This document shows, in pieces, positions 35,452-43,200 of a DNA stretch of 64,000 nt. Source of the DNA: CALMEC01 sp964628685. GTDB taxonomy: Bacteria; Actinomycetota; Thermoleophilia; Miltoncostaeales; Miltoncostaeaceae. The notes under the pieces were generated by a model. The model was not told the origin of the DNA. It was given only the letters and a program-made list of their open reading frames with translations, and made no database searches. Position 1 is the stretch's first letter. Every line of letters starts with the position of its first letter. A program made the position numbers and the translations under genes. The DNA lies in NCBI GenBank assembly GCA_964628685.1, contig CAZVNM010000001.1, positions 248,001-312,000 of the forward strand, read 5' to 3'.

Positions 35452-36932
35452 GAGTTCGCCTCCGATGGGACGCTGGTGGACGCGACGCCCGCCACGGGTG
35501 GTGCGGCTGGTGGCGGGGTCGGGGTGTACGGGGTGGAATCCGACTCGGCGCCGGGCACGTCGGTGAACCGCTCCGGGTAGCCGAACATGCCGTGCTCCGA
35601 GATGTCGAGACCGGCGAGCTCCTCCTCCTCGCCCACGCGCAGGCCGGTCGTGGCCCGGATGATCGCGAAAACGACGAGGCAGGCGGTCAGCGTGAACGCG
35701 ACGGTGACCGCGACGCCGTAGAACTGGACCCACAGCTGACCGGCGCCGCCGCCCATGAGGAGACCCGAACCCGACCCGAGACCGATGTCGGTCGTGCGCT
35801 CCGCGGTCGCGAACAGACCGATCGCCAGGGTGCCCCACACGCCGGCGACACCGTGGGCCGGAAGGCAGCCAATGGGGTCGTCGATGCCCATCCGGTCCAC
35901 GAGGATGACGATCGGCGGCACGATCAGGCCGGCGACCAACCCGATCAGCACCGCAGCCCACGGGTCGACGAAGGCGCACGGCGCCGTGATCGCGACCAGG
36001 CCCCCGATCGCCCCGTTGCCCATCTGCGAGACGTCCAGGGTCCGGAACAGCAGGCGCGCGGCGATGGTCGCGCCGATCACGCCGGCGGCGGCCGCGAGGT
36101 TGGTGTTGACGGCGACGTCGGCGAAGTTCACGCCGACCGCGTTGAGCGCCGACCCCGGGTTGAAGCCCATCCACCCGACCCACAGGATGATCACGCCCAG
36201 GATGGCGAGCGGGATCGAGTGCCCCGGGATGGGCACGGCCCGTCCGTCGCGGAACTTGCCGATGCGGGGCCCCAGCAGGAGCGTGCCGGCGAGCGCCGCC
36301 AGCGCCCCCTGCAGGTGGACGATCGAGCTCCCCGCGAAATCCAGGAAGCCGTCCTGCGCCAGCCAGCCACCGCCCCACGTCCAGTGGGCGACGATCGGGT
36401 AGATGAGCCCGATGTAGACGACGCCGAAGATGACGTAGGCCGAGAACCTGGTCCGGTCGAGCATCGCACCGAACACGATGGCCAGTGAGACCGCCGCGAA
36501 GACGGCCTGGAACATGAACTGGGCGTGCACCGGCGTGTCGCTGAACGACAGCGACGAGAACGTGTGGGCGGGGTTGGAGAGGTCGAGGAACCAGCCGCTC
36601 GATCCCATGAACCCGTTGCCGCTGCCGAACGCGAACGCGAAGCCGACGGCCCAGAACATGATGAAGGAGATGGCCAGGTTGATGACGATCTTCCCGGCGA
36701 CGGCCCCCGCGTTCTTCATGCGAGAGAGGCCGATCTCGAGCATCGCGAAGCCCGCCTGCATGAACAGGACGAGGATCATCGCGACGACGATGAAGACCTG
36801 GTTGATCGCGGTCGCCTGCGAGGCGAGCCGTTCGTCGACGGATGGGGTTCCCTGTGCCACTGCGAGCGCGGGGAACGCGAGTGCGGCGAGGAGTGCCGCG
36901 GGCGCCGATCGGCGCATGAGCGATGTGCGCAT
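35448..36932 (-). CDS. amt: Amt/AmtB ammonium transporter
   Basis: The protein has 494 residues. A signal peptide is followed by eleven transmembrane segments. Characteristic stretches are QAGFAMLEIGLSRMKNAG, HWTWGGGWLA, GSSIVHLQGALAAL, and GCLPAHGVAGVWGTLA with the pore histidines. A Pro/Thr-rich cytoplasmic tail ends the protein. The ATG at 36932 follows AGGAG. It forms an operon with glnK, whose product would gate it. A TACATT -10-like hexamer lies at 36990-36985. Confidence 0.95.
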   Translation of the reverse strand: MRTSLMRRSAPAALLAALAFPALAVAQGTPSVDERLASQATAINQVFIVVAMILVLFMQAGFAMLEIGLSRMKNAGAVAGKIVINLAISFIMFWAVGFAFAFGSGNGFMGSSGWFLDLSNPAHTFSSLSFSDTPVHAQFMFQAVFAAVSLAIVFGAMLDRTRFSAYVIFGVVYIGLIYPIVAHWTWGGGWLAQDGFLDFAGSSIVHLQGALAALAGTLLLGPRIGKFRDGRAVPIPGHSIPLAILGVIILWVGWMGFNPGSALNAVGVNFADVAVNTNLAAAAGVIGATIAARLLFRTLDVSQMGNGAIGGLVAITAPCAFVDPWAAVLIGLVAGLIVPPIVILVDRMGIDDPIGCLPAHGVAGVWGTLAIGLFATAERTTDIGLGSGSGLLMGGGAGQLWVQFYGVAVTVAFTLTACLVVFAIIRATTGLRVGEEEELAGLDISEHGMFGYPERFTDVPGAESDSTPYTPTPPPAAPPVAGVASTSVPSEANS

Positions 36933-37243
36933 CTGCGTGCTCCTGGTCGTCGGGTGTGTGACCGAGTGGTCCATGACGCCGCGCAATGTAGGTCCGGCGG
37001 GTCGCCCCCGGCGTTGGCCCGATGGCGTAAACCGCCCTCCCCAAGGCTTCGCCCCCGGGCGAAACCGTCACACCGGCCGACAGGCCGGATGCCCCGGTGA
37101 TCACGGGTCGTCCGATCCCTCAAGTCGGCGCGCCACCCTGCCGAGAGGACATGTGATGGAAATGTTTGCATCCGTGAACGAACTGTGATTCCCTTCGTGA
37201 CGTCGCCCCGCACGAGGCGGGGCCGATGACACCAAGGACGGAG
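36933..37243. other. 311-bp divergent intergenic region (amt / prepilin operon)
   Basis: It holds the amt leader and -10-like TACATT, and a 7-bp hairpin GCCCCGC/GCGGGGC at 37205-37223 in the leader of the prepilin operon. I could not identify a convincing GlnR box or a -35/-10 pair for the prepilin genes. Confidence 0.4.
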
Positions 37244-38611
37244 ATGAACGCACCGCGCACGTGCCGCCGTACGGCGGCATCCCAGGGAGGCTTCGGCCTC
37301 GTCGAGATGCTGATCGCAACGATGGTCCTCGCTTTCGCCCTGATGGGATTCGCCGCGATCATGAGCGCCGCGGTCCGCGAGACCGTCAAGGGCAAGAAGC
37401 GCACCGAGGCGCAGCAGCTCGCGACGAGCACGATCGAGCAGCTCCGCGGACTCGACTACAACGCGTTGGCGACCGTCGGCGGGAATCCGGCCGGCTCGCT
37501 CCCGCAGGTCAAGACGGTGGGCAAGTTCCGTGTGACGACGTCGATCACTTGGGTCAACGATCCGGTCCCCGGTGGCATCTTCACGACGTACAAGGACTAC
37601 AAGACCGTCAAGGTCGACGTCACGGAGCCGGCCACCGGAAAGACCTGGGTGTCCATGCAGACCCAATTCGCCCCTCCCGGCGCACCCGGCCTCAACGAAG
37701 CGGTCGTCAAGGTCGACGTCGTCGACGGGGACGATATGCCGGTGCAGGACGCAGTCGTGAGGATCGCCGACGGTCCGTCTCCGGCGCTCGAGGACAGGAC
37801 CGACGCTGCCGGCAAGGTGGTGTTCCCCGGCCTCGTTCCCACGACCACGGGCCAAACCTACGTCCTGACGGCGACCAAACCCGGCTACCACACCCGTGCG
37901 TCCGATCTGCCGCCGAACGAGCCTGGGCGGTTCCCTGCGGCCGGGACGTCGACGGTGAGCAAGCTCATCCATCTCATCCGCGAGTACCCGATCCGCGTGA
38001 CGCTGACGACGGCCGACGGCAGCCTGTTCGCGAACCCCGCAGCCCCGGCCGCCTGTACTCCGCTGCTCCTGGCACGGGCCACCGACGACCCCAACGCGTC
38101 GACGCTCCAGTCACCCATGCCGACGCGACCGTTCGACGCGTACGCGGTGGGAGGAACCGATCTGACCCCCGGCACGTACACCTTCACGGCAAGCTGCATC
38201 CCCGCCTCGGCCCTCTCCGGCGGACCCGGGAGCACACCGCGACCCAACGCGACGGCATGGTTCTCGGATCGCGCCGGATCGACCTTTACCGCGACCGACA
38301 CCCCCGGTCAGCCCGTCCCGATCAACCTGCGGATGTCGAGCCACCAGATCGCCCGTGCGATGTTCCTGATCAAGAAGGCCGGAACCCCCCTCGCCAACGC
38401 ACGGGTTGTCCTGAAGGGCGGCCCCGCCGATGTCGATCTCATGGCCGTCACAAACCCCGGAGGCGTCGTGTCGTTCTACGTTCCGCGATCACCGGACGGG
38501 GTCGACGACTACACGCTCGAGGTGACCGACAGCACCGGCGTTTCCATCGGGGTGCCGCGAACCGGACGTGCCGGGAACGCCACCACGCCCGTCCAGGTGG
38601 ACTTCCCGTGA
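37244..38611 (+). CDS. type IV prepilin-like protein with CnaB-like domains (PilV-like)
   Basis: The protein has 455 residues. A short basic leader ends in QGG/FGLVEML, a prepilin peptidase site with Glu at +5, followed by the hydrophobic helix IATMVLAFALMGFAAIM. After a pilin-like head (to ~140), the chain continues with beta modules of CnaB/carboxypeptidase-regulatory type (VKVDVVDGDDMPVQDAVVRI...GKVVFPGL), which is long for a minor pilin. The ATG at 37244 follows AAGGACGGAG. It is the first of three coupled genes, probably minor pilins of a type IV pilus or pseudopilus. Confidence 0.82.
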   Translation: MNAPRTCRRTAASQGGFGLVEMLIATMVLAFALMGFAAIMSAAVRETVKGKKRTEAQQLATSTIEQLRGLDYNALATVGGNPAGSLPQVKTVGKFRVTTSITWVNDPVPGGIFTTYKDYKTVKVDVTEPATGKTWVSMQTQFAPPGAPGLNEAVVKVDVVDGDDMPVQDAVVRIADGPSPALEDRTDAAGKVVFPGLVPTTTGQTYVLTATKPGYHTRASDLPPNEPGRFPAAGTSTVSKLIHLIREYPIRVTLTTADGSLFANPAAPAACTPLLLARATDDPNASTLQSPMPTRPFDAYAVGGTDLTPGTYTFTASCIPASALSGGPGSTPRPNATAWFSDRAGSTFTATDTPGQPVPINLRMSSHQIARAMFLIKKAGTPLANARVVLKGGPADVDLMAVTNPGGVVSFYVPRSPDGVDDYTLEVTDSTGVSIGVPRTGRAGNATTPVQVDFP

Positions 38612-39189
38612 CGCGCCGAGACCGCCAGGAGGGGATGACGCTCGTCGAGCTTTCGATCACCGTGGCCATCTTCATGGTCGTGCTGGTCCCGATCCTCATG
38701 ACGCTGCTCTCCTCCCAGCGCACGACCGAGGATCTGCGCGCCGGCACGGCGGTCCGGGCACAGGCCAGGCTGGTCGTCAACGAGCTGGCGAAGGGGATCC
38801 GACAGGCGCAGAGTCCCGCAGCGGGCGAGGCACCGTTCGCGGAGGCGACTGCGAATGCCATGACCTTCTACTCGCCGGACATGTCGACACCGGTCCGCAT
38901 GACCCGCCTCCGATACCGGATCGTGGGCGACGAACTCCGCCGACAGGCGGTGAAGAGCAGCAACACCGGGTCCGGTCCGTGGACCTGGCCGGCGGCCGGT
39001 GGTGAGGCGGTCGTGCTCGACCACCTCTCGTCAGGCTCGCGATTCGTGTACCGAGACAGCTCCGGAAGCATCACCACGACGCCGGACCAGGTGACGCAGG
39101 TCGAGCTCACCCTCGTGACCGACACCGCCAAGGGCCCGGGCGGACTTCAGACCTTCAACCAGCGCGTCGAGATCAGGACCAACCACTGA
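38608..39189 (+). CDS. prepilin-like protein (PilW/PilJ-type minor pilin)
   Basis: The protein has 193 residues. RQEG/MTLVELS is a clear prepilin peptidase site (Gly at -1, Glu at +5), followed by ITVAIFMVVLVPILMTLL. The head domain has SRFVYRDSSG and ends VEIRTNH, like PilW-type minor pilins. The GTG overlaps the previous stop (GTGA), and its own stop overlaps the next ATG. Confidence 0.85.
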   Translation: MTRRDRQEGMTLVELSITVAIFMVVLVPILMTLLSSQRTTEDLRAGTAVRAQARLVVNELAKGIRQAQSPAAGEAPFAEATANAMTFYSPDMSTPVRMTRLRYRIVGDELRRQAVKSSNTGSGPWTWPAAGGEAVVLDHLSSGSRFVYRDSSGSITTTPDQVTQVELTLVTDTAKGPGGLQTFNQRVEIRTNH

Positions 39190-40742
39190 TGGACAACCCA
39201 GAAAACGACCCGCGTCCAACCCGCCATGGCCAGGAGGGCATCGCGCTCGTCGCCGCCATCCTGGTCGGGGTGATCCTCGTCATCCTCGGCATGCTCCTCG
39301 TGAGCATCTCGTTCAGCGAGTCGACCCAGAGCGTTCGCAACCTCCGGGTCGCCAACGCCGCCCAGGCGGCCGAGGCCGGCCTGGACGATTACGTCGCGAA
39401 GCTCACGCAGGACCACTACTACGCGACGCACTGGGTCCACCCGGCGGAGCTCCCGCGGGTCGAGCCCTCGACGGGGGGCGTCACCGCTCCCGGACAACCG
39501 TGGACTGGCGGCACCACCTGGACCTATGCCACGACCGGATCCACGTGGAAGCAGCTTCCCAACGGGTACGAGTACCAACTCCGGATCGAGCCGCCGAGTC
39601 CGGGGTCGACGACCGTCACGGTCATCACGACCGGCCGGCGCACGAACGGGCAGGAGGCGCGTACCTACGAAGCGTCCGTCCGCCCCGCGACCCCGCTCGA
39701 CTTCCAGTACATCACGCAGCGCGATCTGAGTCTTGCCGCATCCGCCGTCACACGCGGCAAGGTCTACGTGGGTCGCGCGATTCAACGTGACCAGAACGAA
39801 AACCCGATCCTCGGTCCCGATGGCAAGCCCCGATACACCAACGGCACCCTGTCACACCCCGGAACGGCGTACGCCGACGTGATGTCGGAGGGTGGGATCA
39901 GCCCGCAACCGACCCGGATCGGTTCGGCGAACTGGTACAGCCAGGCCGGGTCGAACCGTACGGGCGCGAACATCCGATCAGTGGTCGCGAACCCCCTGGA
40001 CTTCGATCAGCTGACCGTCGGAAGCGTCAAGGTCAACCAGACGGCGCAGTCCGGTGGCCTCGTCCTGAACGACCCGGCGGCCGCGGCCTGGCGACTCGTC
40101 TTCAACGCCAACGGCACGCTCTCCTACACGCCGTGCAGGCGGGCCGGAACCGGGATTCCACAGCCCACCACGACAAACGGCAAGTCGAACGTCGACATCA
40201 TCGCCAACAACACGGCATTGCCGTACTACGCACAGACGTCCGTACCCCGGACCTGCAACCATGCTCCGACCCGGACGGTCGACCTCGCGACCCTCAACGG
40301 AGCCGTGTACGTGGAGCAGACGGCACTCGTCTCGGGACGGGTGAACGGCCGGGTCACCGTGGCGGCATTCGCAGGGATCGTCATCGAGGGGCCGACGACG
40401 TACGTGAATCCGACCGACGACGTGCTGGGCTTGATCTCAGCCGAGACCAACCTGTGGATCGCGGACTTCGTGGTGAGCTCGTCCAACCGGACGTTCACCT
40501 GGTACGCGGGGCTCCTGCTCCCGCACGGCAAGTGGCAGGTGAGCTCGAGCCTGATCAGCGGTTCGACGATGAACTTCTATGGCTCGCTCACGGCCCAGGA
40601 GAGCGGCAACATGTCCGGCCGGTTCGCGACCCGAAACTACAACTACGACCCCAACCTGCAGTTCCTGCAGCCGCCCTACTTCCCCGTCCTGGAAGACGCC
40701 TACCAAATCCAGTCGTTCCGCGAGATCACGCCGGCCGCCTGA
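39189..40742 (+). CDS. PilX-like pilus assembly protein
   Basis: The protein has 517 residues. GQEG/IALVAAILVGVILVILGMLLVSI resembles the N-terminal helix of PilX-type proteins, with Ala replacing the usual Glu+5. After NAAQAAEAGLDDYVAKL comes a long strand-rich region with repeats of Gly/Asn/Thr turns (NGAVYVEQTALVSGRVNGRVTVAAFAG), resembling polymer-forming beta-helix segments. It is the last gene of the operon and ends in a terminator hairpin. The surface role is inferred. Confidence 0.75.
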   Translation: MDNPENDPRPTRHGQEGIALVAAILVGVILVILGMLLVSISFSESTQSVRNLRVANAAQAAEAGLDDYVAKLTQDHYYATHWVHPAELPRVEPSTGGVTAPGQPWTGGTTWTYATTGSTWKQLPNGYEYQLRIEPPSPGSTTVTVITTGRRTNGQEARTYEASVRPATPLDFQYITQRDLSLAASAVTRGKVYVGRAIQRDQNENPILGPDGKPRYTNGTLSHPGTAYADVMSEGGISPQPTRIGSANWYSQAGSNRTGANIRSVVANPLDFDQLTVGSVKVNQTAQSGGLVLNDPAAAAWRLVFNANGTLSYTPCRRAGTGIPQPTTTNGKSNVDIIANNTALPYYAQTSVPRTCNHAPTRTVDLATLNGAVYVEQTALVSGRVNGRVTVAAFAGIVIEGPTTYVNPTDDVLGLISAETNLWIADFVVSSSNRTFTWYAGLLLPHGKWQVSSSLISGSTMNFYGSLTAQESGNMSGRFATRNYNYDPNLQFLQPPYFPVLEDAYQIQSFREITPAA

Positions 40743-40757
40743 ACACGGGCGGCCGGC
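40730..40757 (+). terminator. terminator of the prepilin operon
   Basis: A perfect 10-bp stem (GCCGGCCGCC, 8-nt loop) contains the stop codon of the PilX-like gene. Confidence 0.65.
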
Positions 40758-40786
40758 CCGGGCGGCGCTCCCGGTAGGGTCCGCGG

Positions 40787-41050
40787 ATGGACGAGGACGC
40801 GCGCTACGCCACCGTCGACCGGCTGCTGGACGACATCATGCTGCGACACTTCCAGATGGCGGAGATGATCAGCTCATACCGCGACATGCTGGCCGACCTG
40901 GAGGAGCAGCGGGTGCCCGATCCCGATGCCGTCAGGCTGGCGCGAAGTCTGCCCGGCGCCCGCTACCACGTGGCCACGACGTACGTGCGCGAGCAGTGGA
41001 TGAAGGTCGAGGCCGAGATCGGGCTGCTCTTCCCACCCGAGGCCGACTGA
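40787..41050 (+). CDS. small helical protein (87 aa)
   Basis: The sequence is acidic and mostly helical (VDRLLDDIMLRHFQMAEMISSYRDMLADLEEQ). A TAGGGT -10 (40775-40780) lies 6 nt before the ATG, a leaderless arrangement. Its stop lies inside the first copy of a 38-bp direct repeat. No family is recognised. Confidence 0.6.
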   Translation: MDEDARYATVDRLLDDIMLRHFQMAEMISSYRDMLADLEEQRVPDPDAVRLARSLPGARYHVATTYVREQWMKVEAEIGLLFPPEAD

Positions 41051-41138
41051 CGCTCACACCCCGCGGCTGCGCGTACTGCACGCCACCCAACTTCCCGACG
41101 CTTCCCACCCGAGGCCGACTGACGCTCACACCCCGCGG
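41029..41138. repeat. 38-bp exact direct repeat at a convergent gene junction
   Basis: The same 38 bases (beginning CTTCCCACCCGAGGCCGACT) occur at 41029-41066 and 41101-41138, 72 bp apart. Each copy contains both the last codons of the 87-residue gene on the plus strand and the last codons of the epimerase gene on the minus strand. This suggests a recent 72-bp tandem duplication. Confidence 0.9.
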
Positions 41139-42019
41139 GCCAGGACGTCCACCAGCGCATCCTGCAGCGACGGGAAGACGAATCGATGGCCCAGGCGTTC
41201 GGCCTCGCGCGGAACGGCGCACTGCCCCTCCGCGATCGCGTCGGCGCCCTCCCCCAGGAGCAGGCGCAGCGCCACGCGCGGCACCGGCGCGATCGCGGGA
41301 CGATGGAGCACCCGCCCCAGGGTGCGGGCGAACTCCCCCTGACGCACGATCCCGGGTGACACCGCGTTGACCGGTCCGGCGGCGCGGACGTCGTCGATCG
41401 CCCGCACGATGAGCCCCAGCCCGTCGTCGATGTGGATCCACGGGAACCACTGACGGCCCCCGGCCATCGGGCCGCCGAGCCCCAGCCGAGCCGGGGTGAG
41501 GATCCGCGGCAGCGCACCGCCGCGGGTGGACAGGACGATCCCGGTCCGCATCACGACGACTCGCACACCGTCGTCCACCGCGCGCAGCGCCGCCCGCTCC
41601 CATCGCACGCACAGTTCGGCGAGGACGTCGGTGCCGGGCGGCGCGTCCTCGGCGACCGGCTCCTCGCCGGGTCCGTAGTACCCGACCGCGCTCGCGTTTA
41701 CGAGGACCGGTGGCCCGTCCGCACCGATGGCGTCGACCAGTCGTTCGGTCAGGTCGACGCGACTCGCGACCATCTCGCGTTTGGCGGCGGTCGTCCACCG
41801 TTGCGCCACCGGCGAACCCGCCAGGTTCACCACGGCGTCGCAACCGCGCAGCGCCTCGTCGCCCAGGGGGGTGCGCCCGTCCCAGACCACGTGCGTGCGC
41901 CCCGGGCCGGCCGTCGCCGGACGACGCGCGATCGTGACCACGTGATCACCGCGGCCGCGCAGCACCTCGCAGAGGACGCCACCGAGAAGACCCGAGGCCC
42001 CGACGACCGCGATCCTCAT
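41126..42019 (-). CDS. TIGR01777-type NAD(P)-dependent epimerase
   Basis: The protein has 297 residues. It is an extended short-chain dehydrogenase with VVGASGLLGGVLCEVL nucleotide-binding loop, VNLAGSPVAQRWT, the SAVGYYG active-site Tyr region, and WFPWIHIDDGLGLI. Family members are called SulA/SDR39U1-like; the substrate is unknown. The ATG overlaps the stop of the degenerate-GGDEF gene (ATGA). Its stop lies in the second copy of the 38-bp repeat. Confidence 0.85.
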   Translation of the reverse strand: MRIAVVGASGLLGGVLCEVLRGRGDHVVTIARRPATAGPGRTHVVWDGRTPLGDEALRGCDAVVNLAGSPVAQRWTTAAKREMVASRVDLTERLVDAIGADGPPVLVNASAVGYYGPGEEPVAEDAPPGTDVLAELCVRWERAALRAVDDGVRVVVMRTGIVLSTRGGALPRILTPARLGLGGPMAGGRQWFPWIHIDDGLGLIVRAIDDVRAAGPVNAVSPGIVRQGEFARTLGRVLHRPAIAPVPRVALRLLLGEGADAIAEGQCAVPREAERLGHRFVFPSLQDALVDVLARGV

Positions 42020-42600
42020 CCGGCGTCGCCGTCGTCGTGCTCCCCCGCACCGGTCTCACCGGGTCCGTGGATCTCCTCGTCCAGGAGGTGCAGCAGCGCG
42101 GCGCCGTCGATGCCCGGTGGGGCGGCCGACCACGCCATGGAGAGGGGGACCATCGCCTGGTTGGCCATCCACACGCGAAGTCGCCCGACGGCGGCCGCCG
42201 TCTCGGCGACGTCCACGTCGGCCAGCACGATCACGAGCGTCCGCGGACCGATCCGCCACATGCGATCGGACGTCCGCACGACCCTGGCGAGGTCCTGGGC
42301 CAGACGCTCGACGAAGAGCGACCGCCCCGCGCGCGTGATCTCGAGCATCACCAGTGCGATCGAGCGACGTCGCCGGAGGGCGTCGGCGAGGATCCCGTCG
42401 AGGACCCCCGTGAACACCGACCGGTCGGTGAGCTGGGTCACGGGGGGTGCCGTCGGCAGCAGGTCGTCACGTCCTGCATGGCGTCGCGGCGGTGTCGGCT
42501 GTGCGTCGGCGTCGATCGGCGGTTCCTCGGGCTGGCCGCGGAAGTCTGCCAGGTCACGCCGCGGCCGCCCGGGCCGTCCACCGGGAACCGGGGCGCTCAC
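42016..42600 (-). CDS. degenerate GGDEF-like domain protein
   Basis: The protein has 194 residues. From residue ~60 it follows the GGDEF fold: VTQLTDRSVFTGVLDGIL in place of DxLTGLxNR, then RMWRIGPRTLVIVLADV where the active-site loop should be. GGDEF is replaced by IGPRT, so cyclase activity is not expected; it may bind a nucleotide or partner. The GTG start overlaps the stop of the upstream Zn-ribbon/PAS gene, and its own stop overlaps the epimerase start. Confidence 0.6.
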   Translation of the reverse strand: MSAPVPGGRPGRPRRDLADFRGQPEEPPIDADAQPTPPRRHAGRDDLLPTAPPVTQLTDRSVFTGVLDGILADALRRRRSIALVMLEITRAGRSLFVERLAQDLARVVRTSDRMWRIGPRTLVIVLADVDVAETAAAVGRLRVWMANQAMVPLSMAWSAAPPGIDGAALLHLLDEEIHGPGETGAGEHDDGDAG

Positions 42601-43031
42601 GACGGCGTGAGCGCCACCAGGAGGCCGCCGTCGTCGTCGTAGCCGGGGAACACGTCCAGCGTCGCCGCGCGGGATTCGGCCAGGCCGTTCGGCCGGAAGG
42701 TGCACGACACCCCCAGGGCGCGCACGCCCCACTCGAGGCACCGTGCGATGGGGTCGTCCCCGGTGAACACGAGCCCCAGGCGGGTCCGCACGTCGACGCC
42801 CAGCATGTCGACGTCACGGAACCCGGTCACCGCAGCCGACCCGCGGCCACCGGCCAGGATGGCGCCCGAACGGTCGCAGGCGATGAGCGCGGTCTTGGGT
42901 CCCGGGTAATAGTCGTCCAGGAGTTCGAAGAGGAAGCCGAAGCCGCAGACCGCGCAGCCGCGCGGCTGGTGCCCCACGTGGCGGTCGCCGGCCGTCCGTC
43001 GACCACAGCCGGGGCAGATGAACAGAGGCAC
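42597..43031 (-). CDS. zinc-ribbon plus PAS-domain protein
   Basis: The protein has 144 residues. The N-terminus has CPGC and CAVCG, a zinc ribbon. The rest has the flow of a PAS domain: FLFELLDDYYPGPKTALIACDRSGAILAGG, a DMLGVDV turn, and the terminal strands DDDGGLLVALTPS. A TATCGT -10 (43044-43039) ends 7 nt before the GTG, supporting the start. It heads an operon with the degenerate GGDEF gene and the epimerase, suggesting sensing by PAS and output through the next protein. Confidence 0.65.
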   Translation of the reverse strand: MPLFICPGCGRRTAGDRHVGHQPRGCAVCGFGFLFELLDDYYPGPKTALIACDRSGAILAGGRGSAAVTGFRDVDMLGVDVRTRLGLVFTGDDPIARCLEWGVRALGVSCTFRPNGLAESRAATLDVFPGYDDDGGLLVALTPS

Positions 43032-43200
43032 GTCCCCAACGATAGCGAGGGTCGTGGCGGCGACGACCGCACCCGGGCGCCGGCGGCCCGATGTGGCGTC
43101 CAGACGGGGCTCAAGGAACACACGGCGGCTGCCGATGTCATGAGCACGAACGACCGCTACGGATGGCGGTTGTCGGCACATCAAGGACGACAACTTAATC

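Noticed and set aside
43140..43200. ATG 43140 as the real start of the second subtilase
   Set aside because: It is 61 bp upstream and out of frame with the protease. The ATG at 43201 leads directly into a signal peptide.
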